Shown: positions 1 through 9,509, numbered from the stretch's first letter. The stretch is DNA of 64,000 bases from Synechocystis sp. LKSZ1 (GCF_040436315.1 NZ_AP031572.1:1240001-1304000), one strand, 5' to 3'. Program-made: numbers and translations. The notes: generated by a model not told the origin, from the letters alone.

Positions 1-819
1 ATAATGGCTATTTTTTTGCTGGTTGACGGCGGTTTTAGCAATATGGAAACTATCCCCCGAATCGCGCTGATTACGGAGGTGGGTCAACTGGGCATTATCC
101 CCCAGAAAAATTTCCGCCACAATGTTGTTGAAGTAGGGCTGGTGTTGGGGCCGGTCGCTACAGTTATCGGTCACGGCTCCGTAGGATTCCGCTAGGGTCA
201 GGCGGCTATGGTCTTCCGCCACGACGAGCAGACGGGGTTGTACTAGGGCCGGTGTGTGTGCAACCGCCGTCAAAAAAAGGAGATGAACCGGGGTTTCCAG
301 CAGGGTTTCCGGCGGTAACCAAACCACAGCAACATCATCTAGGCCAGCGGTATTCAGAACGGTAAAGGCCTCCCCTAGGCCCTCGCTCTGTCCCAGGTAA
401 TCTAAGAGACGGGCTTGGCCCTGGGCCGGTAGTTGACTAAAGGGGCCCACAAAGACTGAGGCTGGCAAAGCACTCAGATCCGAACCGGCTACGTTATAGG
501 CTCCATTGATAAAGACCAGACGACTATGGCGGGCCTCCGGCAAAATAAAAGCCTCCAGTTGGTCTGGGGCCAGGGCCGGGGCAGGAAGGGTCTGAAATTC
601 GACCTTCACTAAATCAGCTAGATCCGTAAATCGCCACTCTTCATCCCGCTTGCTGGGGAGGGTTAGTCCAGAGGCCTGACTAAGGGCCTGTTGACGCAAG
701 GGGTTCAGGCCCTCGACGGCGGCAACGGTTTTGCTTTGACTGGAGCGGAGCAGTTTAGCCCAGTCATCAGCCGTTGAAGATTGACGTAATTCGCGCTCTA
801 GGGTGGCAATATCACTCAT
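1..819 (-). CDS. sufD: SufD, Fe-S cluster assembly scaffold subunit (3' end cut by window)
   Basis: The first 273 codons are present, starting at the ATG complementary to 817-819 (MSDIATLERELRQ), and the frame stays open to base 1. SufD pairs with SufB in the SufBC2D scaffold that assembles Fe-S clusters in the cytosol. Recognisable SufD features are the N-terminal helical region, the DEEWRFTDL stretch that opens the family core, and the start of the beta-helix (LAESYGA, HLRNQRDSGDSFHIA). It lies 57 bp downstream of sufC on the same strand, so it belongs to the sufBCD operon; sufS would be expected beyond the window. The family is about 450 residues, so roughly 40% is missing. The assignment is secure from order and sequence. 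Confidence 0.93.
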   Translation of the reverse strand, partial: MSDIATLERELRQSSTADDWAKLLRSSQSKTVAAVEGLNPLRQQALSQASGLTLPSKRDEEWRFTDLADLVKVEFQTLPAPALAPDQLEAFILPEARHSRLVFINGAYNVAGSDLSALPASVFVGPFSQLPAQGQARLLDYLGQSEGLGEAFTVLNTAGLDDVAVVWLPPETLLETPVHLLFLTAVAHTPALVQPRLLVVAEDHSRLTLAESYGAVTDNCSDRPQHQPYFNNIVAEIFLGDNAQLTHLRNQRDSGDSFHIAKTAVNQQKNSHY

Positions 820-876
820 GGGTTCGTCCCTAACGTGGTTCAAGACAGTTTAGTCGGTCAGTTTCGCCAGGTCTCC

Positions 877-1647
877 CTAGGCCGTAGTTAGCATCTTTTC
901 ATCGAGAAAATCGTAGCCCTTGGCTTCCAATTCCAGGGCCAATTCTTTACCACCACTCATGACAATTTGGCCATCGTACATGACATGGATCTGGTCAGGA
1001 ACAATGTAGTTGAGCAGGCGTTGATAGTGGGTAATCACCAGGGTGGCATTATCAGGAGTCTTGAGAGAATTAACGCCTTCGGAAACAATGCGCAGGGCGT
1101 CAATATCCAGACCCGAATCAATTTCATCGAGAATGGCCAAACTCGGTTCTAAAATCGCCATTTGCAGAATTTCATTGCGCTTTTTCTCACCCCCAGAGAA
1201 CCCCTCATTCAGACTACGTTCCAGGAAGCTAGGATTCATTTTGACGATCTCTAGTTTTTCCTGTACCAGATCTTCAAAATCAAAAGCATCGATTTCTTCA
1301 AGTCCCAAATACTTACACTTAGCGTTATAGGCAATGCGGAGAAAATCAAGGTTACTTACCCCAGGAATTTCCAAGGGATACTGAAAGGCCAAAAAAATGC
1401 CCAGTAGAGCACGTTCATGGGGTTCTTTTTCTAAAAGATTTTCTCCCTTGTAGAGAATTTCACCACCGGTTACTTCGTAATCAGGATGGCCCGTTAACAC
1501 CTTAGAAAAGGTACTTTTGCCCGAGCCGTTTCGGCCCATGATGGCATGGATTTCCCCGGCTTTAATCTCTAGATTCAGACCTTTTAAAATCGGGGTTCCT
1601 TCAACACTGGCAGTCAGATTTTTGACGGATAAAATGGGGGCACTCAT
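877..1647 (-). CDS. sufC: SufC, ATPase of the SufBCD complex
   Basis: A 256-residue ABC-type ATPase without membrane segments. Walker [10 protein letters not shown] is at residues 38-46. The ABC signature is the SufC-type [10 protein letters not shown], followed by Walker [17 protein letters not shown], the variant typical of SufC. SufC binds SufB and SufD, and its ATP hydrolysis drives the conformational change needed for cluster assembly. The length is normal. It lies between sufB (70 bp upstream) and sufD (57 bp downstream), and all three should share the SufR-controlled promoter upstream of sufB. Confidence 0.97.
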   Translation of the reverse strand: MSAPILSVKNLTASVEGTPILKGLNLEIKAGEIHAIMGRNGSGKSTFSKVLTGHPDYEVTGGEILYKGENLLEKEPHERALLGIFLAFQYPLEIPGVSNLDFLRIAYNAKCKYLGLEEIDAFDFEDLVQEKLEIVKMNPSFLERSLNEGFSGGEKKRNEILQMAILEPSLAILDEIDSGLDIDALRIVSEGVNSLKTPDNATLVITHYQRLLNYIVPDQIHVMYDGQIVMSGGKELALELEAKGYDFLDEKMLTTA

Positions 1648-1717
1648 CAGATTAACAACAGAAGTAAATAGAAGACAAATGAAACGTATGATGATTGAAA
1701 TCAGGGCAATACAGGAC

Positions 1718-3160
1718 TTAACCGACGGTACCCTCTAGTTTCAAACTCAACAGCTTATCGGCCTCTGCAGCAAATTCCAGGGGTAATTCATTGAGAACTT
1801 CCTTGCAAAAGCCACTGACCAAGAGGGAAATGGCGTCTTCTTCCGAAATACCCCGCTGGGCAAAGTAGAAAAGCTGATCTTCGCCAATTTTTGATGTAGA
1901 GGCCTCATGCTCGACCTTGGCTGTATTATTATCGACTTGAATATAGGGAAAGGTATTGGCTTCCGCTCGGTCGCCGATCAGCATGGAATCACATTGAGAG
2001 TAATTACGAGCGCCCTTGGCTTGGGGGCCCATTTTCACCAGGCCACGATAACTATTTTGGGAATTCCCAGCAGAAATACCCTTGGAAATGATGGTACTGC
2101 GGGTATTTTTACCGATGTGGATCATCTTGGTGCCCGTGTCTGCCTGCTGCTTATTATTAGTCAACGCAATGGAATAAAATTCCCCAACGGAATGATCCCC
2201 CACCAGCACACAACTGGGGTATTTCCAGGTAATCGCTGAACCCGTTTCTACCTGCGTCCAGGAAATCTTCGAGTTAACGCCCTTACACAGGCCCCGCTTG
2301 GTGACGAAGTTGTAAATCCCTCCTTTGCCGTTGGCATCACCAGCGTACCAATTCTGCACTGTAGAGTACTTAATTTCGGCATTGTCCAAGGCCACTAATT
2401 CCACCACAGCGGCATGGAGTTGATTGCTGTCATACATGGGCGCTGTACAGCCTTCAAGGTATGAAACACTTGCTCCTTCTTCGGCTATGATTAATGTCCG
2501 TTCAAACTGGCCGGTATCGCCGTTATTAATACGGAAATAGGTCGATAAATCCATGGGGCATTTAATGCCTTTAGGAATAAAGACAAAGGAGCCATCGCTA
2601 AATACCGCAGAGTTCAAAGCGGCAAAGTAATTATCGGCAATGGGCACCACACTCCCCAAATATTTCTGCACCAGGTCTGGATGTTCCTGCAGGGCCTCGG
2701 AGATGGAGCAGAAAATAACCCCGTGTTCCGCTAGTTTTTCCTTAAAGGTCGTACCAATGGAAACACTGTCAAAAATGGCATCCACGGCCACATTACTCAG
2801 GCGTTTTTGTTCGGAGAGGGGAATTCCTAATTTCTCAAAGGTTTCCAACAAGGCCGGATCAACGTCATCCAGGCTGTCTAATTTTTCTTTCTTCTGTTTC
2901 GGCGCGGAATAGTAAATAATATCCTGGTAGTCGATGGCGGGATAGCTCACGTGCGGCCAGGTCGGCTCAGTCATGGTCAACCAGTGACGATAGGCCCGGA
3001 GCCGAAATTCCAGCATGAAGTCTGGTTCATTTTTCTTAGCGGAAATGAGCCGAATTACGTCTTCATTCAGGCCCCGAGGAATGGTATCCGCTTCAATCTC
3101 GGTGACAAAGCCGTATTTATAGGGTTGATTGACGAGGGTTTTGAGGTTGGTCGCACTCAT
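1718..3160 (-). CDS. sufB: SufB, Fe-S cluster assembly scaffold
   Basis: A 480-residue SufB of normal family length. The C-terminal beta-helix carries the QCDSML motif, whose cysteine matches the sulfur-accepting cysteine of SufB (Cys405 in E. coli), followed by [13 protein letters not shown] and the acidic/His surface [18 protein letters not shown] used in cluster chemistry. The N-terminal part has [13 protein letters not shown]. It is the first gene of the minus-strand suf operon. Its upstream region is shared with the divergent repressor gene sufR and holds two SufR-like half-site pairs. Confidence 0.97.
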   Translation of the reverse strand: MSATNLKTLVNQPYKYGFVTEIEADTIPRGLNEDVIRLISAKKNEPDFMLEFRLRAYRHWLTMTEPTWPHVSYPAIDYQDIIYYSAPKQKKEKLDSLDDVDPALLETFEKLGIPLSEQKRLSNVAVDAIFDSVSIGTTFKEKLAEHGVIFCSISEALQEHPDLVQKYLGSVVPIADNYFAALNSAVFSDGSFVFIPKGIKCPMDLSTYFRINNGDTGQFERTLIIAEEGASVSYLEGCTAPMYDSNQLHAAVVELVALDNAEIKYSTVQNWYAGDANGKGGIYNFVTKRGLCKGVNSKISWTQVETGSAITWKYPSCVLVGDHSVGEFYSIALTNNKQQADTGTKMIHIGKNTRSTIISKGISAGNSQNSYRGLVKMGPQAKGARNYSQCDSMLIGDRAEANTFPYIQVDNNTAKVEHEASTSKIGEDQLFYFAQRGISEEDAISLLVSGFCKEVLNELPLEFAAEADKLLSLKLEGTVG

Positions 3161-3278
3161 CGGATGTTATGTTCTCCCGCAGGATTGGAAAGGGGTCAGC
3201 GAGTCAGACTCTAGAATCTAGATTTCGCGTCGTTGGGCTTAGGGATGGCCCGATTGTATTTCTCAAGGGGGACTTAAA

Positions 3279-3332
3279 CAACGATTTGCTTGCTTAAGTT
3301 TCCTTCAGGATAGATTAACAATGGCTAAGTTG
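3279..3332. promoter_or_regulatory. Two SufR-like operators in the sufB-sufR intergenic region
   Basis: Between the divergent sufB and sufR starts (about 330 bp) there are two near matches to the published SufR inverted repeat CAAC-N6-GTTG. The first is CAAC-GATTTG-CTTG at 3279-3292, nested in a larger palindrome ACTTAA(3272-3277)...TTAAGT(3294-3299). The second is CAAT-GGCTAA-GTTG at 3319-3332, inside the near-palindrome TTAACAA(3315-3321)...TTGTCAA(3330-3336). Each has one mismatch. Their centres are 40 bp apart, close to four helical turns. Binding is inferred from motif and position. No confident -10/-35 pair was assigned; the rest of the gap shows nothing else. Confidence 0.6.
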
Positions 3333-3491
3333 TCAAAGTTAAAATCTCCCTTAGAATGGCAATAGCGAGCGGATTGCATTTTTGCTCCTGCTCTAGTTTA
3401 CTGGCCCTTGTAAACTTAACTATATAATTTTCTACTATTTATTTTATTGTTTTCTCGTTTGCCCCTTGTGCCGCAATGGCCTGTGTCTGCT

Positions 3492-4136
3492 ATGACGATT
3501 TCCCCTGCTCCATCCACAAAAGCGGATATTCTAAACCACTTGCTGAAACAAGGACAAGCGACGGCCCACGCTTTGGCCCAGCATTTAAAGATTAGTCCCC
3601 AGGCTATCCGTCGTCATCTCAAGGATCTAGAAGGGGAAGGCCTGATCATTTTCCATGCAGTACAGGAAGGCATGGGCCGGCCCCAGCACTATTACCAACT
3701 AAGCAAGGAAGGGCGGGAACGTTTTCCCCAGCGCTACGGCGAGTTTGCCCTCTCCTTTCTGGATGCTCTGGTGGAAACCGTCGGCGAACAGCAGGTCGGT
3801 GTCGTTCTCCAAAAACAATGGCAACGCAAGGCCGAGACCTATCGGCGACAATTGGGAGACGGCCCCCGTCAGGCCCGGGTGCAAAAATTAGTAGAATTAC
3901 GCCAGCAGGAGGGTTACATGGCAGAACTCCACTCCCTAGAGCCGGCGGATAGTGAAACTTTTGTCTTGGCCGAACACCATTGCGCTATTGCGGAGGTGGC
4001 AGAATCCTACCCCACGGTGTGCGATCATGAACTGGAAATGTTTGCGGCAATCCTACCGGATTGCACCGTAGAGCGTACCCACTGGCTTAATAATGGAGAA
4101 CATAGCTGTGGCTATTTGATCCAGCCCAAGGTCTAG
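3492..4136 (+). CDS. sufR: SufR, Fe-S-sensing repressor of the suf operon
   Basis: A DeoR/ArsR-like N-terminal winged helix (ILNHLLKQGQATAHALAQHL then SPQAIRRHLKDLEGEGL) is followed by the SufR effector domain. The C-terminus has four cysteines spaced exactly C-X12-C-X13-C-X14-C (HHC, TVC, PDC, HSC), the hallmark of SufR for binding its Fe-S cofactor. Cluster-loaded SufR represses sufBCD and itself. I chose the ATG at 3492 (MTISPAPSTKAD, 214 residues) because family members are about 215 residues and the 15 upstream codons from 3447 look non-homologous; 3447 remains possible. It is divergent from sufB with operator-like repeats between. Confidence 0.95.
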   Translation: MTISPAPSTKADILNHLLKQGQATAHALAQHLKISPQAIRRHLKDLEGEGLIIFHAVQEGMGRPQHYYQLSKEGRERFPQRYGEFALSFLDALVETVGEQQVGVVLQKQWQRKAETYRRQLGDGPRQARVQKLVELRQQEGYMAELHSLEPADSETFVLAEHHCAIAEVAESYPTVCDHELEMFAAILPDCTVERTHWLNNGEHSCGYLIQPKV

Positions 4137-4143
4137 GGATTGT

Positions 4144-4578
4144 ATGTTAACGCAGTACCAAAACATTCTGACGATTCAGACGGCAGGGAAATCCCTGCAA
4201 CCCATTACCAGTCAAGTGCAAGCGGTGGTTAAGGCCTCGGGCGTTCAAACGGGCTTATGTACCTTATTTGTTCGACATACCTCGGCTTCACTCCTGATCC
4301 AGGAAAATGCGGATCCCGATGTTCTGAAGGATCTGGAAACCTTCTTTGCTCAACTAGTGCCGGAATCGCCCCACCGCTATCGCCACAGCACCGAGGGCCT
4401 AGATGATATGCCAGCCCATATTCGTTCGGCCCTGACCCAGACCTCAGAACAAATCCCCATTACCCAAGGACGATTAGCCCTGGGTACCTGGCAGGGGATT
4501 TACCTGTGGGAGCATCGTCAACGGCCCCAAGGCCGGTCAGTTATTGTTCATGTGAGTGGGCTGGATCGGGAGGATTAG
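4144..4578 (+). CDS. YjbQ/UPF0047 family protein
   Basis: A 144-residue single-domain protein of the UPF0047/YjbQ family. The signature is clear: RHTSASLLIQENADP in the middle, RHSTEGLDDMPAHIR, and the C-terminal LGTWQGIYLWEHR. Members form trimers with a metal-binding His cluster and show weak thiamine-phosphate synthase activity in vitro; the physiological role is unsettled. It starts 7 bp after sufR stops and ends 3 bp before the next ORF, so the three genes are probably cotranscribed, although no functional link to Fe-S regulation is known. Confidence 0.88.
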   Translation: MLTQYQNILTIQTAGKSLQPITSQVQAVVKASGVQTGLCTLFVRHTSASLLIQENADPDVLKDLETFFAQLVPESPHRYRHSTEGLDDMPAHIRSALTQTSEQIPITQGRLALGTWQGIYLWEHRQRPQGRSVIVHVSGLDRED

Positions 4579-4581
4579 ACC

Positions 4582-5229
4582 ATGTGGAGCTTTCCAGAAT
4601 TCTTTGAGCACTGCGATGGCTACTGGAGTATTGAGCGTACTTACCATACTCCCAGTACTGGGGAAGTCGAGCGTTCCCACACGGACTACCATGTCACCCC
4701 TTTGACCGATGGAGAAAAACTGCCCCTTCTGGCGGTGGCTGGAGGCCAAGTGGTTTTTGATCAGGCCCTCCTCCGCCAAAATCCGGCCCTGATACCGGGT
4801 TTTCAAATTACCTTTGAGACCCTTTCGGAAAAGGGAGAACGCCGGGCCATGGGCCTTAAGGCCCTCTTTGTGTCCGATACCTATCTTCAAAAAGACGACA
4901 GTTCTCCCCTGGCCCTGCCCCTGGCCGCTGCCGTTGGGCACGACCCTGAGATTATTCAAGGCTACTACCTTCGAGATCACGGGTACGAAGAAGCCGGGGC
5001 CATTGCAGGACGGTTTACCTACCAACCCCAGCGTCATTGCCTGGAGATGACGACCTACTACCAGCAATCCGTTGCCGTTGATCAAATGCACTTTCTCGAT
5101 GCCGCTACCCGGCTACGCACCATCACCACCTATCGACGTCCCTTGCTCAACGAAATCCCAACGGAGATTACCCTGGTGGGTTTTGGCCTGGAAAAGCGGT
5201 ACAAATTTGCCGAAGCGCCCCAGGCTTGA
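4582..5229 (+). CDS. CpcS/CpeS-family phycobiliprotein lyase-like protein
   Basis: A 215-residue lipocalin-type protein. The N-terminus FPEFFEHCDGYWSIERTYH matches the CpcS/CpeS opening (FF...G.W...RT.H), and the late motif LEMTTYYQQ followed by DAATRLRTITTYRR matches the end of the barrel. CpcS-type lyases attach phycocyanobilin to cysteine 82-type sites of phycobiliproteins. An SD-like GGAGG (about 4569-4573) overlaps the end of the YjbQ gene just ahead of the ATG. The linker around residues 100-140 is longer than in typical ~190-residue CpcS proteins, so it may be a divergent paralogue rather than the main CpcS or CpcU. Confidence 0.75.
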   Translation: MWSFPEFFEHCDGYWSIERTYHTPSTGEVERSHTDYHVTPLTDGEKLPLLAVAGGQVVFDQALLRQNPALIPGFQITFETLSEKGERRAMGLKALFVSDTYLQKDDSSPLALPLAAAVGHDPEIIQGYYLRDHGYEEAGAIAGRFTYQPQRHCLEMTTYYQQSVAVDQMHFLDAATRLRTITTYRRPLLNEIPTEITLVGFGLEKRYKFAEAPQA

Positions 5230-5254
5230 GTCTCGTGTGAGCAGAGAGATTTGG

Positions 5255-5260
5255 TATAAT
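5255..5260 (+). promoter_or_regulatory. Candidate -10 box upstream of ychF
   Basis: A perfect TATAAT lies at 5255-5260, about 45 bp upstream of the ychF ATG. No good -35 hexamer is seen 16-19 bp further upstream (5232-5237 is TCTCGT), so this is a plausible but unproven promoter. Confidence 0.4.
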
Positions 5261-5304
5261 ATAATGCCCTATTTTTCCAACCCCCACGGGTTACATCCCC
5301 ACCT

Positions 5305-6396
5305 ATGCTCAGAGCCGGAATTGTCGGATTACCCAACGTGGGTAAATCTACCCTGTTTAATGCCCTTGTTGCCAATGCGAAAGCAGAGGCGGCCAATTTC
5401 CCCTTTTGTACCATCGAACCCAATGTGGGGGTGGTTTCGGTTCCCGATGAGCGCTTAGGGATTCTAGCCAAGTTGTCTCAATCGGAGAAAGTCGTCCCGA
5501 CCCGCATTGAGTTTGTGGATATTGCTGGGTTAGTCAAGGGAGCCAGTCAGGGCGAGGGCCTGGGAAATCAATTTTTGGCCAATATCCGAGAAGTGGATGC
5601 CATTGTTCAAGTCGTGCGTTGTTTTGATGACGATGACATTATCCATGTGTCTGGTTCGGTCGATCCCGTGCGGGATATTGAAGTGATCAACCTAGAACTG
5701 GTGCTGGCAGATCTGGGCCAGGTCGAGCGGCGTTTAGAGCGCAGTCGCAAACAAGCCAAGGGCAATAAGGATTTTCAGGCGGAAGTGGCGGCCCTAGAAA
5801 AATTAGTGTCTGCCTTGAATGAAGGTATCCCGGCCCGGCAAGTGGCCCTGAGCGAAGAAGAAGCGGAGTTGATTAAACCCCTGGGATTGCTGACCCGGAA
5901 ACCAATCATCTATGCGACGAATGTTGCTGAGGAAGACCTGGCCACGGGCAATGCTTGGGTGGAACAAGTCCGACCCGTAGCGGCCCAGGATCAAGCCATG
6001 GTGGTGGTGATCTCGGCCCAGGTAGAATCGGAATTGGTGGAATTGCCGGAGGAAGAGCGTACCGATTACCTGGCTTCGTTGGGGGTGACAGAAGGAGGCC
6101 TTAAATCCTTGATTAAAGCCACCTACGAGCTTTTGGGTCTAAGAACCTATCTCACCACTGGCCCCCAGGAAACGCGGGCCTGGACAATTCGGGCTGGCAT
6201 GAAGGCCCCCCAGGCAGCCGGTGTGATCCATACTGACTTTGAGCGGGGGTTTATTCGGGCCGAAACCGTGGCTTATCAAGACCTCGTGGCCTGTGGTACG
6301 ATGCAGGCCGCCAAGGAAAAGGGCCTAGTTCGCAGTGAAGGCAAGGAATACGTCGTCCAGGAAGGCGATATCATGCTTTTCCGCTTTAATGTTTAA
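5305..6396 (+). CDS. ychF: YchF/OLA1-type ribosome-associated ATPase
   Basis: A 363-residue Obg-like P-loop NTPase. G1 is GLPNVGKSTLFNAL near residue 8, G3 is DIAGLV, and the G4 position reads NVAE rather than NKxD, the change that makes YchF prefer ATP over GTP. A coiled-coil insert (LGQVERRLERSRKQAKG) follows, and a TGS domain forms the C-terminus (TWTIRAG-type start, EGDIMLFRFNV end). YchF binds ribosomes and influences translation and stress responses. It is complete and its length is standard. Confidence 0.97.
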   Translation: MLRAGIVGLPNVGKSTLFNALVANAKAEAANFPFCTIEPNVGVVSVPDERLGILAKLSQSEKVVPTRIEFVDIAGLVKGASQGEGLGNQFLANIREVDAIVQVVRCFDDDDIIHVSGSVDPVRDIEVINLELVLADLGQVERRLERSRKQAKGNKDFQAEVAALEKLVSALNEGIPARQVALSEEEAELIKPLGLLTRKPIIYATNVAEEDLATGNAWVEQVRPVAAQDQAMVVVISAQVESELVELPEEERTDYLASLGVTEGGLKSLIKATYELLGLRTYLTTGPQETRAWTIRAGMKAPQAAGVIHTDFERGFIRAETVAYQDLVACGTMQAAKEKGLVRSEGKEYVVQEGDIMLFRFNV

Positions 6397-6464
6397 AGAT
6401 CGCTTGTTTCAGCATCACCCGTTGCTTTTTATCCACTGTACTTTTCTAATTCTGACGGAACTTC

Positions 6465-7247
6465 ATGGGAGAAACGATTACGCTACTGTCCCAACGGGAA
6501 ATTGAAAAAATGCGCCGGGCCGGCCGCTTAGCCGCTAAGCTCCTCGACCACCTGGCCCCGATGGTTAAGCCGGGGATCAGTACTCAGGAATTAAATGACG
6601 AGGCCGAGCGCTGGACGAAGGAACACGGGGCCATCAGTGCGCCCCTCGGTTATCCCGGTGCCCAGAATGCGCCGCCCTTCCCTAAATCTATTTGCACCAG
6701 CATTAATGAAGTCATCTGCCACGGTATTCCTAGCCCTGAGCGAATTTTGCAGGATGGCGACATTATCAACATTGATGTAACTCCTATCCTGGATGGCTAC
6801 CACGGCGATACCTCCCGGACATTTTTAGTGGGAACCCCTTCTCCCGTTGCCCAAAAACTGGTGGCAGTTACAGAAGAATGCCTACGCTTGGGGATTGCCG
6901 CGGTGAAACCCGGTGGACGGGTAGGCGATATTGGAGCTGCGATCCAGGCTTACGCAGAAAGTCACGGCTTTTCCGTGGTAAGGGACTTTGTGGGCCATGG
7001 GATTAGCAATATTTTCCATACGCCGCCTCAGATTCCCCATTACGGTACTAAGGGGAAGGGTAAAAAATTGCGGCCCGGCATGGTGTTTACCATTGAACCC
7101 ATGATTAACGAAGGCACTTGGGAACACACCTTGCTAGCGGATGGCTGGACGGCCGTTACCAAGGATGGCAAGCTCTCGGCCCAGTTTGAGCATACGGTTG
7201 CGGTAACGCAGTTTGGGGTAGAAATCCTGACCCACAACGATGATTGA
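6465..7247 (+). CDS. map: Methionine aminopeptidase, type I
   Basis: A 260-residue pita-bread-fold metallopeptidase that removes the initiator methionine from nascent proteins. All five metal ligands are present: Asp104 (NIDVT), Asp115 (GDTSRTF), His178 (GHGI), Glu211 (TIEPM) and Glu242 (FEHTV), each shifted +7 from E. coli numbering. The N-terminus lacks the zinc-finger extension of type Ic enzymes. Its stop overlaps the next ORF by 8 bp. Cyanobacteria often have several map paralogues; this one is full length. Confidence 0.96.
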   Translation: MGETITLLSQREIEKMRRAGRLAAKLLDHLAPMVKPGISTQELNDEAERWTKEHGAISAPLGYPGAQNAPPFPKSICTSINEVICHGIPSPERILQDGDIINIDVTPILDGYHGDTSRTFLVGTPSPVAQKLVAVTEECLRLGIAAVKPGGRVGDIGAAIQAYAESHGFSVVRDFVGHGISNIFHTPPQIPHYGTKGKGKKLRPGMVFTIEPMINEGTWEHTLLADGWTAVTKDGKLSAQFEHTVAVTQFGVEILTHNDD

Positions 7248-7599
7248 ACAGGCTTTTTTGACCATTGGTACCGAGCAATTTGAGACCGTGGTGGCTTTTT
7301 ATCAGGCCTGGCTCCAGCAAGGCCCTGACCGCTACCAAGCAGAGCGTTATGCCGAATTTCATCTGCCGGGTTTAACCCTCGGGATTTTTCGGCCCCAATC
7401 CAGCCATCAAAGGGAATTTCAGTCCTCGACGGGTAGTGGCTTTAGCCTGTGTCTGGAGGTCACGAATTTAGAAACAGCCATTGCCGAGTTAACGGCCCTG
7501 GGTTATCCGCCCCGAAACCCCATACAAGAAACCTCCCATGGTCGGGAGGTCTACGGCTATGACCCGGCGGGTAATCGCATTATTTTGCACCAGATCTAG
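7240..7599 (+). CDS. VOC (glyoxalase/bleomycin-resistance fold) protein
   Basis: A 119-residue protein with two beta-alpha-beta-beta-beta modules. The first half opens with AFLTIGTEQFETVVAFYQAWL, and the second has FSLCLEVTNLETAIAELTALG and ends YGYDPAGNRIILHQI, the usual VOC finish. The aspartate in DPAGN is common in the superfamily. Substrate and metal dependence cannot be deduced. It overlaps the map stop codon by 8 bp and so is translationally coupled to it. The 78 bp that follow separate it from the convergent rsmB and show no strong hairpin. Confidence 0.8.
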   Translation: MIEQAFLTIGTEQFETVVAFYQAWLQQGPDRYQAERYAEFHLPGLTLGIFRPQSSHQREFQSSTGSGFSLCLEVTNLETAIAELTALGYPPRNPIQETSHGREVYGYDPAGNRIILHQI

Positions 7600-7677
7600 T
7601 AAGGGGTTGAATTCGATACCCTCTAAGGCCTAGGCTATGATTGAGGACGTAATCGTTTGCACAGGTTGTTCAAGATA

Positions 7678-9036
7678 CTAATCCCGGATTGAGTTTTGAC
7701 GCTGTAACTTGGCAATAAAAAAGCCATCCCGCTGGTGCTGATGGGGCAAAATTTGTAGCCAGCCGGTGGGGTTGGCCCAGTTGTCTGTTGAGTTGGGCCA
7801 AATAATTGGTTCCAGTTGCCAAGTAGGATGCTGGGTCAAAAAATTCTGTACAATAGCCTGATTTTCCAGAGCGTTAAGGGTACAAGTCGCATAAACTATA
7901 CAGCCGTCCGGTTTTACCCAGGTTGCGGCCTGGGCCAACAGGGCCTGTTGTTGGGGAATCAGTTGCTGAATTTTTTCTGGGGCCTGGCGCCAACGAATAT
8001 CAGGATTATGGTTCAGCGTTCCCAGGCCAGAGCAGGGAGCATCCACTAACACTCGGTCGGCTTGTTCCCCCGACGGTAGAGAAAACTGACGGCTGTCCCC
8101 TACCCAAGTCTGGATACTCGTCAATCCCAAACGCTCCTGGGTGACCACGAGTTTCTTGAGGCGTGAGGCCGTTTGGTCTAGGGCATAGATGCGTCCCTGG
8201 TCTTGCATCAGTTCAGCGATGTGGGTGGTTTTGCCGCCGGGGGCCGCACAGGCATCAATGATCGTTTCCCCGGCTTGGGGGGCCAGGATATGGCCGATCA
8301 TCTGGGCGCTGGCATCCTGGACTGTCCACCAACCCTCCGTAAATCCTGGCAGGGCGGTAATGGCCCCGGCCCCCTTAATCAGCCGTAGGCCTTGGGGTAA
8401 ATCATCAACGATCGTTGTCGCAACCCCGTGACTTTCTAAGGCCTGGACGACCCTTTCTCGAGAAACTTGGAGAGGATTAATGCGGAGGGTAATACTGGGG
8501 GTTTGATTGAGGTAATGACAGATCTGCTCCGCTGTTTCTGCTCCCCATTGCGCTAAAAAAATATCCATAATCCAGTCAGGAAAACTATGGAGTAGGCCCA
8601 GGCGTTGGCTTGGGTTAGCCGGAAGTATTAACGGATCGGTGCCCTGGTCTTGTTTGCGCAAGTACTGGCGCAGGATACCATTCACGACTCCACTCAATTT
8701 GCCTAGGCCCTTGGTTTTGGCTAAATCTACCGTGCTATGGACAACGGCTGCTGGAGGGAGATGACAAAGGTAGCGCAACTGGTAGAGGCCCAGATGAAGA
8801 ATGCGGCGCAGATCAGGGGCCTGTTTTTGTATGGGTCGTTGGCTTAACTGTTCCACAAGCGCATCAAGGGTTCGTTGCCGTCGAATGACACCGTAGACTA
8901 ACTCAGTCACAAAACCTCGTTCCATCGGTTCTAGGCTAGTGGGGCGCAGGATACGGTCAAGGGCCTGGTCGGGATAGCTTTGACGCTGGTCTAGATCGCG
9001 CAGGGCCAGGAAGGCAAGGTAACGGGGGGAGGTCAT
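7678..9036 (-). CDS. rsmB: RsmB, 16S rRNA m5C967 methyltransferase
   Basis: About 452 residues from the chosen start. An N-terminal NusB-like RNA-binding domain (SPRYLAFLALRDLDQRQ...) is followed by a Rossmann methyltransferase: the SAM loop DACAAPGGKTTHIAEL, motif IV DAPCSGLGTLNHNPDIRW, and the catalytic-cysteine motif VI VYATCTLNALENQ. The two cysteines (PCSG and TCT) are the pair used by RNA m5C methyltransferases. The ORF extends 17 codons further upstream to 9087, but the ATG at 9036 (MTSPRYLAF) matches where homologues begin. It is divergent from the YtxH gene at 9159. Confidence 0.94.
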   Translation of the reverse strand: MTSPRYLAFLALRDLDQRQSYPDQALDRILRPTSLEPMERGFVTELVYGVIRRQRTLDALVEQLSQRPIQKQAPDLRRILHLGLYQLRYLCHLPPAAVVHSTVDLAKTKGLGKLSGVVNGILRQYLRKQDQGTDPLILPANPSQRLGLLHSFPDWIMDIFLAQWGAETAEQICHYLNQTPSITLRINPLQVSRERVVQALESHGVATTIVDDLPQGLRLIKGAGAITALPGFTEGWWTVQDASAQMIGHILAPQAGETIIDACAAPGGKTTHIAELMQDQGRIYALDQTASRLKKLVVTQERLGLTSIQTWVGDSRQFSLPSGEQADRVLVDAPCSGLGTLNHNPDIRWRQAPEKIQQLIPQQQALLAQAATWVKPDGCIVYATCTLNALENQAIVQNFLTQHPTWQLEPIIWPNSTDNWANPTGWLQILPHQHQRDGFFIAKLQRQNSIRD

Positions 9037-9158
9037 TGAAACGTGAGATAAAAACAGCAAAAAACGGCCGAGAGCCAAGAACGGCAAGAGTCTGAGCGAG
9101 TCACCGACGGATTCGCCGCTCTCCTCTACAATAGGGGATAATCATCGAGGCAAAGATT

Positions 9159-9509
9159 ATGGCAAAGGATAGCAAGGGCGGTGGTTTATGGGTCGGCCTG
9201 GTTGTGGGAGGACTCATCGGTACCGCAACCGGCCTCTTACTTGCTCCGCGCTCTGGTCGTGATACCCGCCGCATTCTCAAAAAATCCGCCGAGGCCCTCC
9301 CTGAGTTGGTCGAGGACTTGAGTACCATGCTCCAACTTCAAACGGGCCAGCTCTCCGAATCAGCCCAGAAAAATTGGCAAGAGACCCTCAATCGTCTGCA
9401 AGAGGCCATTACTGCCGGGATTGAGGCTAGTCAAATGGCGGCCATTCAAGAGGAAAACGCCCATAATAGTCCCGCCAATAGCAGTATGACCAATCAGCCC
9501 CGCCCATGA
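9159..9509 (+). CDS. YtxH-like small membrane protein
   Basis: A 116-residue protein with one N-terminal membrane segment (LWVGLVVGGLIGTATGLLLA, residues 10-29) followed by APRSGRDTRR, the APxSGxxTR motif of YtxH/gas-vesicle-associated small proteins, and an amphipathic helical tail. The family is linked to general stress in other bacteria, but no biochemical function is established. Its last four bases (ATGA) overlap the start of the next gene, so the two are translationally coupled. Confidence 0.8.
   Translation: MAKDSKGGGLWVGLVVGGLIGTATGLLLAPRSGRDTRRILKKSAEALPELVEDLSTMLQLQTGQLSESAQKNWQETLNRLQEAITAGIEASQMAAIQEENAHNSPANSSMTNQPRP

Noticed and set aside
7600-7677. Bidirectional terminator between VOC gene and rsmB
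   Set aside because: No stem of useful length followed by a T run on either strand.
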